From positions 33,217,001-33,281,000 of the forward strand of contig CM068587.1 in the NCBI GenBank assembly GCA_035048485.1: a stretch of 64,000 bases of DNA. Direction: 5' to 3'. Origin of the DNA: Pteria penguin (lineage: Eukaryota; Mollusca; Bivalvia; Pterioida; Pteriidae). A model generated the notes under the pieces. It searched no databases, was not told the DNA's origin, and saw nothing but the letters and a program-made list of their open reading frames with translations. The stretch's first letter is position 1, and each line of letters opens with the position of its first letter. This document shows, one piece after another, positions 39,701 to 46,200 of the stretch. The translations under genes were made by a program, and so were the position numbers.

Positions 39701-42700
39701 CATCTACAATCAAGTAGGACAGGATTTTTTATGTGAGCGTTACAGCATGTTGGATTGTCAAAGCTATTGGAACCAACCCCTGACCTATGCCGGTCCCATG
39801 ACGCATCAGGATGAAGCAGTTTCAATTATCAACCATATTTTAACTAATTACAACACCCTGAGAGACATCTGTGATGAATCTCTTTCTGATAGGAGCAGTT
39901 TGGTATGTTGTGAATTGATTATTTGATTAAGGTAGTTTAATTCTCTGATAAGGAAGATAACTGTTACAACTTAAATTAATAAATTTTTTCAGTTCTTTTT
40001 TTTAAACTTAAACATGGTTGCACAAAAAAATTAAATGTTAACATGTCCTCATGAATTGATTATTTCTTTTATTGAAAAATTTTACCTATTGTATATGTAG
40101 ATATTAGTGATTGCAGTTATTTATGGTCCAAACTTTTCTTTTTTCTGTGCAATAAATGTCAAATGTGGTTTGCTCTTATACTTACTTATACTGCATTTAG
40201 AGTTTATGTAAAAAGTCCTGAATTTAGTTTAGATGTTTGTCCAATTTAAGATAAGCATTATAATTACTTAATGATTTTAATAGAACGTCCATTGGCCCAA
40301 AGTTGGCTGTGAAAAGAAACACTGGAGTTTTATCCAGAGGAGGACAATTAGAAACATTCTTGGATGCATTGATTTCTTCAACTCTTTACCAGGTCAGTAA
40401 ACATCTGTGTATAAATCTGTCATTTTACTTGTCAACTGGTCAGTGTACATTTCTATTATGGTCTATTCACATCTCTACTTATCATTTTACTGGTCATTTT
40501 ACATCTCTACATGTCATTCTACTGGTCATTTTACATCTCTACATGTCATTTTACTGGTCATTTTACATCTCTACATGTCATTTTACTGGTCATTTTACAT
40601 CTCTACATGTCATTCTACTGGTCATTCTACATCTGTACATGTCATTTTCTTGGTCATTTTACTTCTGATCTACATGTCATTTTACATCGTTACATGTCAT
40701 TTTGCATCTCTGATTTTATATCTTTGAAAGGCATTTTACATCTTTACAAGTCGTTTTTAATCTCTACATGTCATTTTATATTTCTGCAGGTCATTTTACA
40801 AGACATTTTACAACTGAAGTTCAGTTTACATCTCTTAAGGTCATTTTACATAGTTGGAGTTTATCATTTATAATTCTATCTATATATAATTCCATACATC
40901 TTTTTACATCTTTTCAATTAATTTTACATTTCTGCAGGTCATTTTACATTTCTGAAGAGTACACACACAATTTTACATCATTTTACATCTCTGATCTTTA
41001 TTTAACATTTCACAAATCTTTTTACATTCCTGCAGGTCATTTTACATTTCTGAAGATCACAAACACAATTTTACATCATTTTACATCTCTGATGTTTATT
41101 TTACATTTTACAAGTCTTTTTACATTCCTGTAGGTTATTTCATATCTTAATTTGTATACGAATGTTCAAATGAAATGTAATTATTTTAAATCACTTCATA
41201 CTCATGAATTTTTCTCCTTTTCTTTTTCAGGTTATGAGAAGGTCCATACCATGGATGTTAAATACTTATCCACACTGAATGCTTTCCAAACAGCCTTGAT
41301 TATGGCCTCTACCGATTTATTTGATGAGGAAAATATGCGCTTCAAATATTTCTGGAACTTTACCGTCTCTCCAAATAATCCTACCTACTACTACAAACTA
41401 CATCTCTTACAGAATGGACAGAAATTAAATCAGCTGAAAATGTCCCCTGTGGAAAGGAGCATGTTATGTGCAATACTTTTCTTCTCAGCAGGTACTATTT
41501 GTTGTGATATACAAATTTATAGAGTTTTTCACTGTCTGTTCATGTTTAATATACAAAGTATCAGGGTCTACTTTTGAGAGGATCTTTAATGGTCTATATT
41601 CCAGGTTTTAAGACTTTTCGCCTCTTTGACAATTTAAGACTCTTGCATTATGTTGAACCTGTGACCTCAGATGATGAACCTGTTCTCTGTACAGTTGGGT
41701 GAAATAAGCTTTTAGTTTCATGAATAATGTGTATGCAGTATTTGACTGACAATTTATAAGTGACTGAATATGATGTTTATAGTACAGACCTAGTAAATGA
41801 AGTTGATTAAAACTTTTTCATTTTATTGTGACTAATTTCCTCAGCTCCACAGGTCAATTAGAATTAGGATCTGGGGTTTAAAAAAAGTTAATATGATATT
41901 TCTTAGATCTTAGGAAAAAAGTGTGGCAGATGCCTATTTTATCTTATATAAATTTTCCAAGAAAAATTTAGGTCAGAATTAAATTAAACTTCAAATCAAA
42001 AATATAATTAAATTTAAAAACTCACCAATGCAGAAGGATCTGAAATCTAACAATTATAAGTCTTAGCGTATTTATGATATAGCATTAATATTTGACAATA
42101 GATTTGAATTAAACTTGAATTTTTAGTAATCAGATTTTTGTCTTGTAGATGTTCGTAACCTGGCTAATCCAGAGGTTTTAGAGGAGATGCGACAAAAATT
42201 AATCAACATTCTTATGACTCACCTTGCAGGTAAAAATTTTAAAAGATACTTAATGCCACAATGACAGTCAAACCTGCTGTAAAGACAACCTGTATTAAGT
42301 TATCACCTGTCTGAAGCAATCACCATATGTCTGTTGTTTATAACTAATTAATGGTGCAAAACAGGACAACCTGTGTTAAGAGACCACCTGTCTTAGGTGA
42401 CCACATTTCCACCTTCTCTTTGGTGGTTGTGTAAAGCAGGTGTTAGTTACTGTATGTGTCATTTAATACAATTTGTCATATTAAACTAAATAGCATATAT
42501 CAGAGACATATATACATATGTGTAAATATGTCTCTGAACATATTTACATGTGCTCAAATGGATGCCATTCAGTCAGGAGAATGTGTATATAGAGGTTTTT
42601 TCAAAACATATAGCTTAGATTAATGATAATGAATCAAATTATATTTTGAGAAGAATTCGATCAAAATCCATATGCTCAACAATTATTAAGAAACATATAA

Positions 42701-43210
42701 ATTTATTTTTGCTGGGATTTGTGATATACAGTGGGGTATTGCTGTGTTCCACAATCTGGTCACATACTTGATAAGGTGCTGTGGTGTCTCTAAGAAATTG
42801 ACTGATCACTTGATCACCATTAATGCACCTGTTGGAAAACCAGAAAAAACATAAGATTCATTAAAATCCCCAAGTTGCAGGCCCATTCTTTAAAAGACAT
42901 TTTTTTCCAATTTATGCATTATACTGGGGGTAATTGATAATAATTAACACTTATTTTAAACATGTCAGAATGTTGAATGTCTATTATTGGTTTCCTCACT
43001 ATAGCTCAAGGTCAGGACCCTATCAAGCGTGTCCAGGAAATTTTCAGTCACCTACCATCTCTTCGTCATGTCACCATGTGGCATAAACAGCTTATGAAGA
43101 AAATGAAAGTGAACATGGAGATTGATGAAGTTCAGCAGGTACTTGAGGAATTGACAATGGGAATGCCTGAAGAACAAGTCATGAATGGAGGCCAAAATGT
43201 TGCATACTGA
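12796..43210 (+). CDS. Nuclear receptor with two DNA-binding domains (2DBD-NR), 10 exons
   Basis: Joined exons are 12796-12940, 25810-25985, 34052-34196, 35126-35232, 35694-35835, 37906-39902, 40284-40392, 41231-41491, 42149-42229 and 43005-43210: 3369 nt, 1122 residues plus TGA. Every junction is GT/AG and phase-consistent. DBD1 spans about residues 86-155 and DBD2 about 170-235; both show C-x2-C-x13-C-x2-C and C-x5-C-x9-C-x2-C. DBD1 has P-box CLPCKS, DBD2 has CEGCKK. After DBD2 comes [13 protein letters not shown], like the C-terminal extension of NR1 receptors. The hinge (about 240-890) is Ser/Gln/Asn-rich with a nine-residue repeat at about 594-690. The ligand-binding domain (about 890-1122) contains an [10 protein letters not shown] helix-3/loop motif and ends with a VLEELT AF-2-like segment. 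The predicted role is a nuclear, sequence-specific transcription factor; ligand and targets are unknown. Receptors of this type are known from molluscs, flatworms and crustaceans. Confidence 0.93.
13590..13612. repeat. Poly-C/poly-T tract
   Basis: A run of C followed by a run of T. Low complexity, possibly a pyrimidine tract of no coding meaning. Confidence 0.7.
13691..13757. repeat. (TA)n then (TTTA)n microsatellite
   Basis: A short TA run passes into about 12 TTTA units. Confidence 0.9.
15404..15486. repeat. (TA)n microsatellite
   Basis: About 80 bp of pure TA dinucleotide; on the minus strand it reads as Ile-Tyr repeats, which is spurious. Confidence 0.95.
15659..15682. repeat. (TC)n microsatellite
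   Basis: Short pure TC run. Confidence 0.85.
16071..16235 (-). mobile_element. Diverged SINE family A fragment
   Basis: Contains a diverged GATTATTGCTTTACGTTATTC tail region and GTGACGGCATGTGTCTGATG, the family A body, but no intact tRNA head. Confidence 0.5.
16278..16555 (-). mobile_element. tRNA-derived SINE, family A (near full length)
   Basis: The best-preserved copy. Minus strand: AGCCGGCGTGGCCTAGTGG (A box inside), GGGGTTCGAGTCCCG (perfect B box), the CTTTCGGATGAGACAGTAAA body, and a tail of AATC repeats. It lies inside receptor intron 1 on the opposite strand to the gene. Confidence 0.9.
16727..16872 (-). mobile_element. SINE family A relative, tail-less
   Basis: Carries the CGGATGAGACAGTGAAAAAC-type body and a tRNA-like head with GGTTCGAAACTCGCC at its B box, but lacks the distal tail. 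Its head differs from the other copies, suggesting a subfamily. Confidence 0.6.
17971..18175. mobile_element. MITE with perfect 29-bp terminal inverted repeats
   Basis: The 29 bases at 17971-17999 (starting GTCCGGCGCCATAAACTGAG) are the exact reverse complement of 18147-18175. The 205-bp element has an AT-rich interior with no ORF. No clear target-site duplication is visible, so the superfamily is not assigned. Perfect arms suggest recent insertion or conversion between arms. Confidence 0.75.
18559..18583. repeat. (GT)n microsatellite
   Basis: Short GT run. Confidence 0.85.
18738..18780. repeat. (CT)n microsatellite
   Basis: Pure CT run of about 40 bp. Confidence 0.9.
20077..20160. repeat. 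(CA)n and poly-C low-complexity tract
   Basis: CA dinucleotides with CCCCC interruptions; gives spurious His/Thr ORFs on one strand and Val/Gly ORFs on the other. Confidence 0.9.
21543..21745 (-). mobile_element. SINE family A copy, diverged
   Basis: Contains TATACGGTGACGGCACCTGT, a CAGTGAGGGGTCTTTT block and the GATCCGAAAGACAGGACACC body, ending at GCCGATGGGA, where the next copy begins. The tRNA head is lost at the junction with that copy. Confidence 0.7.
21743..21916 (-). mobile_element. SINE family A copy abutting the previous one
   Basis: Tail ATTATTTTACGTCACTCC, then a shortened body, then an intact tRNA-like head with GGGTTCGACTCCCGCC on the minus strand and a terminal AGCCGGTGTGG. 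The internal deletion removes the central body present at 16278-16555. Confidence 0.75.
22201..22581 (-). CDS. Unidentified 126-residue ORF in receptor intron 1
   Basis: An open frame from ATG at 22581 to TAA at 22201 on the strand opposite the receptor. Codon composition and residue mix look protein-like and it is not part of a recognisable repeat. It contains the segment [20 protein letters not shown] followed by a charged stretch. Near its end lies AAA/GTAAGA, a good splice donor, so it could be an internal exon of a nested gene or a retained fragment of one. I recognise no domain. An in-frame TGA lies just upstream of the start. It may equally be a decayed gene fragment. Confidence 0.3.
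   Translation of the reverse strand: MMYSKVLFQRNNLRKFQSSVTDPIGLPRVNSSWVSFTNEQSNQAFNSLNISMTNDYAESIHDLGISRVAVLKKNRIIRQVRHTEVNQGYSGYYVLYNIHVNIKGRYQFTEQKDLVTLILKVRFDMK
23032..23162 (-). mobile_element. tRNA-like SINE head, diverged
   Basis: Shows an ACCTCGTATTTTACTGTCTT body region and an anticodon-arm-like head with the B box GGTTCGAGTCC on the minus strand. The 3' tail is absent. Confidence 0.5.
23184..23433 (-). mobile_element. tRNA-derived SINE, family A
   Basis: Tail region TTATTGTTTTACGTCACTC, then ATACGGCGACGGCATGTGCC, body, and a tRNA head with GGGTTCGACTCCCGC and terminal AGCCGGTGTGG on the minus strand. It creates spurious ORFs on both strands. Confidence 0.85.
23716..23817. repeat. 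Near-perfect inverted repeat (38-bp arms)
   Basis: Arms at 23716-23753 and 23780-23817 are reverse complements at 37 of 38 positions, separated by 26 bp of mostly AT repeat. Transcribed in either direction it would fold into a long hairpin. It may be a small palindromic element; no target duplication is clear. Confidence 0.8.
23843..24010 (-). mobile_element. tRNA-derived SINE, family B (near full length)
   Basis: Minus strand: GGCTTGGTGTAGTGGTTAAG (A box), CGGGTTCGATTCCCGG (perfect B box), then CGCCACTATGTTTAAGAGG, CATGTCGCGATATAACTGAA, AATATTGTTGAAAGCGACG and a tail of CAACC/CAATC units. The tail block is related to that of family A. Confidence 0.9.
25344..25440. repeat. G-rich low-complexity tract
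   Basis: Several runs of 6-15 G separated by short spacers (25344-25370 and near 25416-25427), followed by repeated TTAGA units. G-quadruplex formation is plausible but unproven; the TTAGA units are too few to be telomeric. Confidence 0.7.
25810..25985 (+). CDS. 2DBD-NR exon 2 (DBD1, first zinc finger)
   Basis: Begins after TCCTTTTAG with the split Gly and continues through an acidic stretch (residues about 50-84) to the first zinc finger: CVVC, 13 residues, then CLPC-K. The P-box is CLPCKS once exon 3 is joined. The glutamate usual at the second P-box position (CEGCK, CEACK) is leucine here. The exon ends in phase 0 after Lys 107 at the donor AAG/GTACGT. Its last 32 bases are part of a 49-bp tandem repeat (see 25954-26150). 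Confidence 0.93.
25954..26150 (+). repeat. 49-bp tandem repeat spanning the exon 2 splice donor
   Basis: Each unit holds the last 32 bases of exon 2 plus the first 17 bases of intron 2. Donor-type GTACGT occurs at 25986, 26035, 26084 and 26133, spaced exactly 49 bp. Copies 1, 3 and 4 keep AAG/GTACGT; copy 2 reads AAT/GTACGT. A fifth, degenerate copy (AAG/GTATAT at 26183) follows. Use of copy 2 or 3 would shift the frame; copy 4 adds 147 nt but passes an in-frame TAA at 26040. Only the first donor therefore yields the full receptor. Confidence 0.95.
26524..26925 (-). mobile_element. Bivalve-type non-autonomous element interrupted by a SINE
   Basis: The right end (GGGCATAAAAA, with ATACCCCCCAATC and CAAACAAACAAACAGGAC upstream) and the left end (AATGCCCCCGGCGGCACC) resemble the terminal blocks of the hairpin-ended elements elsewhere in the window. 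The interior contains AAAGGTCATCGACCTTGGTG and AAAGTTATAGCCAAAGTTAA. A family B SINE at 26668-26806 sits inside it, dating the SINE insertion later than the element. Confidence 0.45.
26668..26806 (+). mobile_element. SINE family B, 5'-truncated
   Basis: Starts in the tRNA head (GCGGCGCCGACGATCCGGGT, B box GGGTTCGATTCCCGGG), then TTGCGCCACTATGTTAAATA, CATGTCGCGATATAACTGAA and a CAACC tail. The A box is missing, as expected for incomplete reverse transcription. Confidence 0.85.
28308..28680 (+). CDS. Unidentified exon-like ORF in receptor intron 2
   Basis: Open frame of about 120 residues to TAG at 28678, preceded by an acceptor-like TTGCTGTAG ending at about 28317. It contains [15 protein letters not shown] and [18 protein letters not shown], which look protein-like, and ends [10 protein letters not shown]. 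It could be the last exon of a nested gene or a decayed retrocopy. The acceptor would need a phase 1 partner, so it cannot be spliced in frame to receptor exon 2 (phase 0). I recognise no family. Confidence 0.3.
29700..30083. repeat. Direct duplication of a ~189-bp segment
   Basis: Two diverged copies in tandem: GGTGACCAGT, AAGCAAACATTTCAAA, ATGGATATTTTTTTTTCAAA and CTTCTTCAGAATTGTC all recur about 189 bp apart. It lies in receptor intron 2 and yields a spurious minus-strand ORF with two similar halves. Confidence 0.85.
30084..34051 (+). other. Remainder of receptor intron 2
   Basis: AT-rich, with a few TCTG microsatellite units near 30980. No further exon, SINE or terminal inverted repeat was recognised. 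Confidence 0.5.
34052..34196 (+). CDS. 2DBD-NR exon 3 (DBD1, second zinc finger)
   Basis: Starts in phase 0 after CTTTGCAG with [11 protein letters not shown] and continues with the second finger: C, five residues, C, nine residues, CQYC, then [13 protein letters not shown]. The usual FFRR at the start of the recognition helix region is FYIR here. The exon ends in phase 1 at AAAG/GTAAGG, so the next residue is Glu split with exon 4. All eight zinc-binding cysteines of DBD1 are present across exons 2 and 3. Confidence 0.95.
35126..35232 (+). CDS. 2DBD-NR exon 4 (inter-DBD linker and DBD2 first zinc finger)
   Basis: Starts after ATCTTGCAG in phase 1. A 14-residue linker ([14 protein letters not shown]) leads straight into CKVC, 13 residues, CEGC-K. 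The linker is short, so the two DBDs are held close together. The P-box CEGCKK has the conserved glutamate that DBD1 lacks. The exon ends in phase 0 after the P-box lysine (AAG/GTAAGA), the same place as the intron inside DBD1. Confidence 0.95.
35694..35835 (+). CDS. 2DBD-NR exon 5 (DBD2 second zinc finger)
   Basis: Starts after TTTTTAG with [15 protein letters not shown], the canonical recognition-helix end, then KSEKKC, nine residues, CRYC and [13 protein letters not shown]. It ends in phase 1 at GAAG/GTAAGT, the same phase and place as exon 3. DBD2 is much closer to the general receptor consensus than DBD1. Confidence 0.96.
37906..39902 (+). CDS. 2DBD-NR exon 6 (C-terminal extension and long hinge)
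   Basis: A single 1997-nt exon. It opens with AIKMGRPKK, a basic stretch resembling the NR1 C-terminal extension and possibly a nuclear localisation signal, then over 600 residues rich in Ser, Gln, Asn, Pro and Tyr with no predicted fold. The nine-residue tandem repeat is at about 38970-39260. An acidic stretch [13 protein letters not shown] precedes it. The last part ([16 protein letters not shown]) begins the ligand-binding domain. The exon ends in phase 0 at TTG/GTATGT; read-through would add only seven residues before a stop. Confidence 0.95.
38970..39262 (+). repeat. 27-bp in-frame tandem repeat, 11 Ser-Pro units
   Basis: Codes for units such as SPASQYNAG. Counting from each SP there are 11 units, with [18 protein letters not shown] and SPASQYNVG variants and degenerate last ones ([18 protein letters not shown]). 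Frame is preserved throughout and many differences are conservative, so the protein repeat seems to be maintained. Each unit has a Ser-Pro site and a Tyr, comparable in composition, though not in sequence, to the RNA polymerase II C-terminal domain. Confidence 0.95.
40284..40392 (+). CDS. 2DBD-NR exon 7 (LBD start)
   Basis: Starts after GATTTTAATAG in phase 0 and encodes [12 protein letters not shown] onward to [10 protein letters not shown], the region of helix 3 in the ligand-binding fold. It ends in phase 1 at CCAG/GTCAGT. The reading frame is fixed by both flanking exons; other frames in this stretch are spurious. Confidence 0.9.
40420..41140 (+). repeat. ~32-bp tandem array in receptor intron 7
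   Basis: Begins about 30 bp after the exon 7 donor and fills most of the intron. The unit CATTTTACATCTCTACATGT plus CATTTTACTGGT repeats exactly every 32 bp near 40501-40640 and then degrades downstream into looser CATTTTACAT repeats with longer units (TTTCTGCAGG, TTTCTGAAG). ORFs across it are spurious. Confidence 0.9.
41231..41491 (+). CDS. 2DBD-NR exon 8 (LBD core)
   Basis: Starts after TCTTTTTCAG in phase 1, completing Gly in [20 protein letters not shown], which matches the helix 3-4-5 signature of nuclear receptors (residues after FxxSIPGF in most families). It ends at SAG/GTACTA in phase 1. Encodes about 87 residues, including [16 protein letters not shown], consistent with helix 7-8. 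Confidence 0.93.
42149..42229 (+). CDS. 2DBD-NR exon 9 (LBD helix 9)
   Basis: Starts after TGTCTTGTAG and encodes [20 protein letters not shown] and ILMTHLA, typical of helix 9. Both ends are phase 1 (donor GCAG/GTAAAA), so this 81-nt exon could be skipped without shifting the frame. Confidence 0.92.
43005..43210 (+). CDS. 2DBD-NR exon 10 (LBD helices 10-12, stop)
   Basis: Starts after [28 protein letters not shown] fits helix 10, the dimerisation helix. VLEELT near the end resembles the AF-2 helix 12 core, with a conserved acidic residue. It ends GGQNVAY and TGA at 43208-43210. The C-terminal tail after AF-2 is 18 residues. Confidence 0.93.
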
Positions 43211-46200
43211 AAATGTGTTTGTAAATCTAAAAGTTTTTTTTTTTGTTGTTGTTGTAGGGGTTTTGTCTACTTACGAACAGTAAATTAATTACAATTTGTG
43301 AATGGAATGGACTTTTGTTTAAAATACCTAAACTTAGAGATGATTTATGTCTGAAAGGGTTTTGTACAAATACAAACAGAAATGAAATTACAACATGTGA
43401 ATCAGCTGATATATCAAACATTTACGTTATGGTTTCTTTGTTGTTGTCAAGACTGTTGACATTGTCTACAGTTTTCAGATCGTTACAGTATCCATATATT
43501 TATCACCCATATCATCATAGCGGTTTTTTTCTTAACCCAGCAGGGAAACGTCATCATTCCTTATATGGAAGATAGTAAGGTCTGTATGTAGTAATGATGC
43601 TTATTTTATTATTGTCGGTTTTGCTCATATCTATTTTAAACATATCAAGTGACAAAATTGACGTCACTGCTCATGTATGCTATACATGCACCTATATACA
43701 TTTTTGACGAGGATTTGTCAAAATCCTATTACATCATATTCGTATCATAGAGGGATATATTGTTGCTTTGTTGTCTTGACGACTAAGGAGTATTGAGTGA
43801 TTTTTTTTTTTGTATTTGTATATAGTATATATAAGTAAGCATTCCAATACTGTGTGATTTTTTATTCATCCCAACTAATTTACCCTCCAGTGCAATTTGA
43901 CATTTTCCTTAAGTGGAAAAAAAAAGAAATGAATCATTCACACTTTTTTCAATTTACATCAAAATTTACTCGTAATTCATTCAAGAAGATTTTAGAGTAG
44001 AAAATTTTCAGAAATTTCTGAATTATTTAGTAATCAAGAAATTTTTGGAATATACTTTGGAATTTCAGGTGGGTTTTTTTTTAACTCAAATTATTATAGA
44101 GTGTAATTATATTCACACTTATACATGGGAGTTGGGCTGTGACAAGGGGACTTCATTATGGTCCCCCATTTTGACAATTTGATGTTTTATGTCTTATATA
44201 CTCAACATTTACAACGGATTACATCAATCAGATGTAAGCAAGATGTCACATGTAATCCTCTAGACAGAGTTTCATTAAAGAGTGAATATGGCATCATTCT
44301 TTGGTATCATTTTCCAACAAAGAGGTTCTGAATTCACCAAGTAGCACATTACTCAACTTCTCAAAAACTTCAGTTAATTAGAATAATGGGACATACTTAG
44401 CTAACTTTCCAGAATGTGCCTTTTTGCAACGGTTGGTTTTGAAGATATAGCCGTAGTTCACTAGATAAAGATCAGTTCAAAAAGCGGCAAGATCCAAATT
44501 CTGCTTATGACAAACATAACATTTTCATCTTCAGGCAGTTCAGGAAGAAGCCATATCATTTGTTAGCATAAATGATTAAGTGTATTATGTCTTTATAAAC
44601 TGAAAATATATGAAGCATCCTTGCTTATATCTGCCATATTTTCCCAAGCCTTCAAACAAAGGTCAAATGTTGCTTTCCCAGAACCTGATCATTAATGGTG
44701 ATGTATTACAAAGAATATAGAAATATAGTTATTTTTGTACAGAAAATATGATGATGTGAATCAGATATACAAAGTGCGGTGAGGAAATATAACATAATTC
44801 ATCATTATGTACACAAAATCAGGAATGTTCTAGATCATAATGATATCTGGTAAACTATTTATTTATAACAATATGAATTTTTTGTCTCCAGCAGACTCCG
44901 GGAGCAAAATGTGCTGTATCCGTCCCATATACTGGCATTTGTCATCTTAGGCAAATTGTTGCCATAGAGGGCCATAATTAGTGCTAAACATTACTGCTAC
45001 ATATTTTGTTAATGTATTGAGTTTTCTGTATCAGAATTGATCTTTTGGCTTTTTTTTCATTTACTTGAGTTTTGCTTTGCTTTCAACAATATTTGACTCA
45101 TATTGTGACACAAATCAAGACAGAGATTAAGGATACCACTGTCATAGATGTAGAGGCTCTAAACCAAGATCTGTCTTGCATATTCTCTACAACAAATCTT
45201 TACTTTTGAATTTCAAATCTGGATACATTTCTTATTGCATTAAAAGCTCTATTTTTCAATACATCCAGTAACCAATAATATGTATACATATTTGTATGTA
45301 TATATATACATAATTTTTATTATTAAGTCATATAAACTCTAAATCAAATGAAGGTAACTTTTCATTCTGTGTTTCTTCTATCAAATGAAATTGAAAATGT
45401 CTCCTGATTTGATATGAATTTTATCATTGTATGTATATATTATTTTTTAAAAACTCTTTGAACAGATAGTTGCAGATTTGTAGCAGATTATTTTGTTATT
45501 GTTTATAAAAAAAGACATTTTAAACTATACTTAAATAAATTACAATGTATTCATTCTGTTTAAAAATTCAGACAACTCTGATGAAACAGATGTTATTATT
45601 AATTTTTAAAATGTGTTCTCATTTATTTAAAAATGCTTTGACAAAAGAATTTGTCAATCAAGGGAGACAACTGTTGTTTAACCTATAAATTATACGCAAG
45701 TGAGTGGGGTTTTTATTTTCAGATGTGAAAATTATTATAAATTGGTCATATGATTTTGGTCTATTCAGAAATTCTTTGTAAATATAAACCTTTTTTTGTA
45801 GACCTTTTTCTGTAGATATCTCCCATCAACTTACTTGTGTGTTGTGATATACATATGTCAACGATATGTCTTGTTTGCAGATTTCAAACTTTGACAGAAA
45901 TTTCCGTCCAGTGTATTAGGAATTTGATTGACAGTGTGATTATTGTCCTAATGAGAAAAAACATTCTTTGATAGTCATGAGAAGAATGTGTTGATTTTTA
46001 CTCACCTGTTTCATAAGATCCTATACATGTATTATTAATTTCAGGTATATAAAAACATACATAAAATTTATTGCATTTTTGCAGAATATAAATTTTTTTT
46101 TAGAATATGGTTATGATAATTGTATCATATGTCTGTGGATGATTATCCTATTTCAGTTCATTACGATATGTCAATTGTGGTGATAACATTATAATATTCG

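Noticed and set aside
39903..39926. Receptor ending with read-through of the exon 6 donor
   Set aside because: The GTATGT donor joins in frame to LBD exon 7, which supplies the conserved helix 3 motif; an unspliced isoform lacking most of the LBD is possible but unsupported.
40303..40668. Plus-strand ORF beginning MAVKRNTGV
   Set aside because: Wrong frame across exon 7 and the 32-bp array; the frame fixed by exons 6 and 8 gives the LBD sequence.
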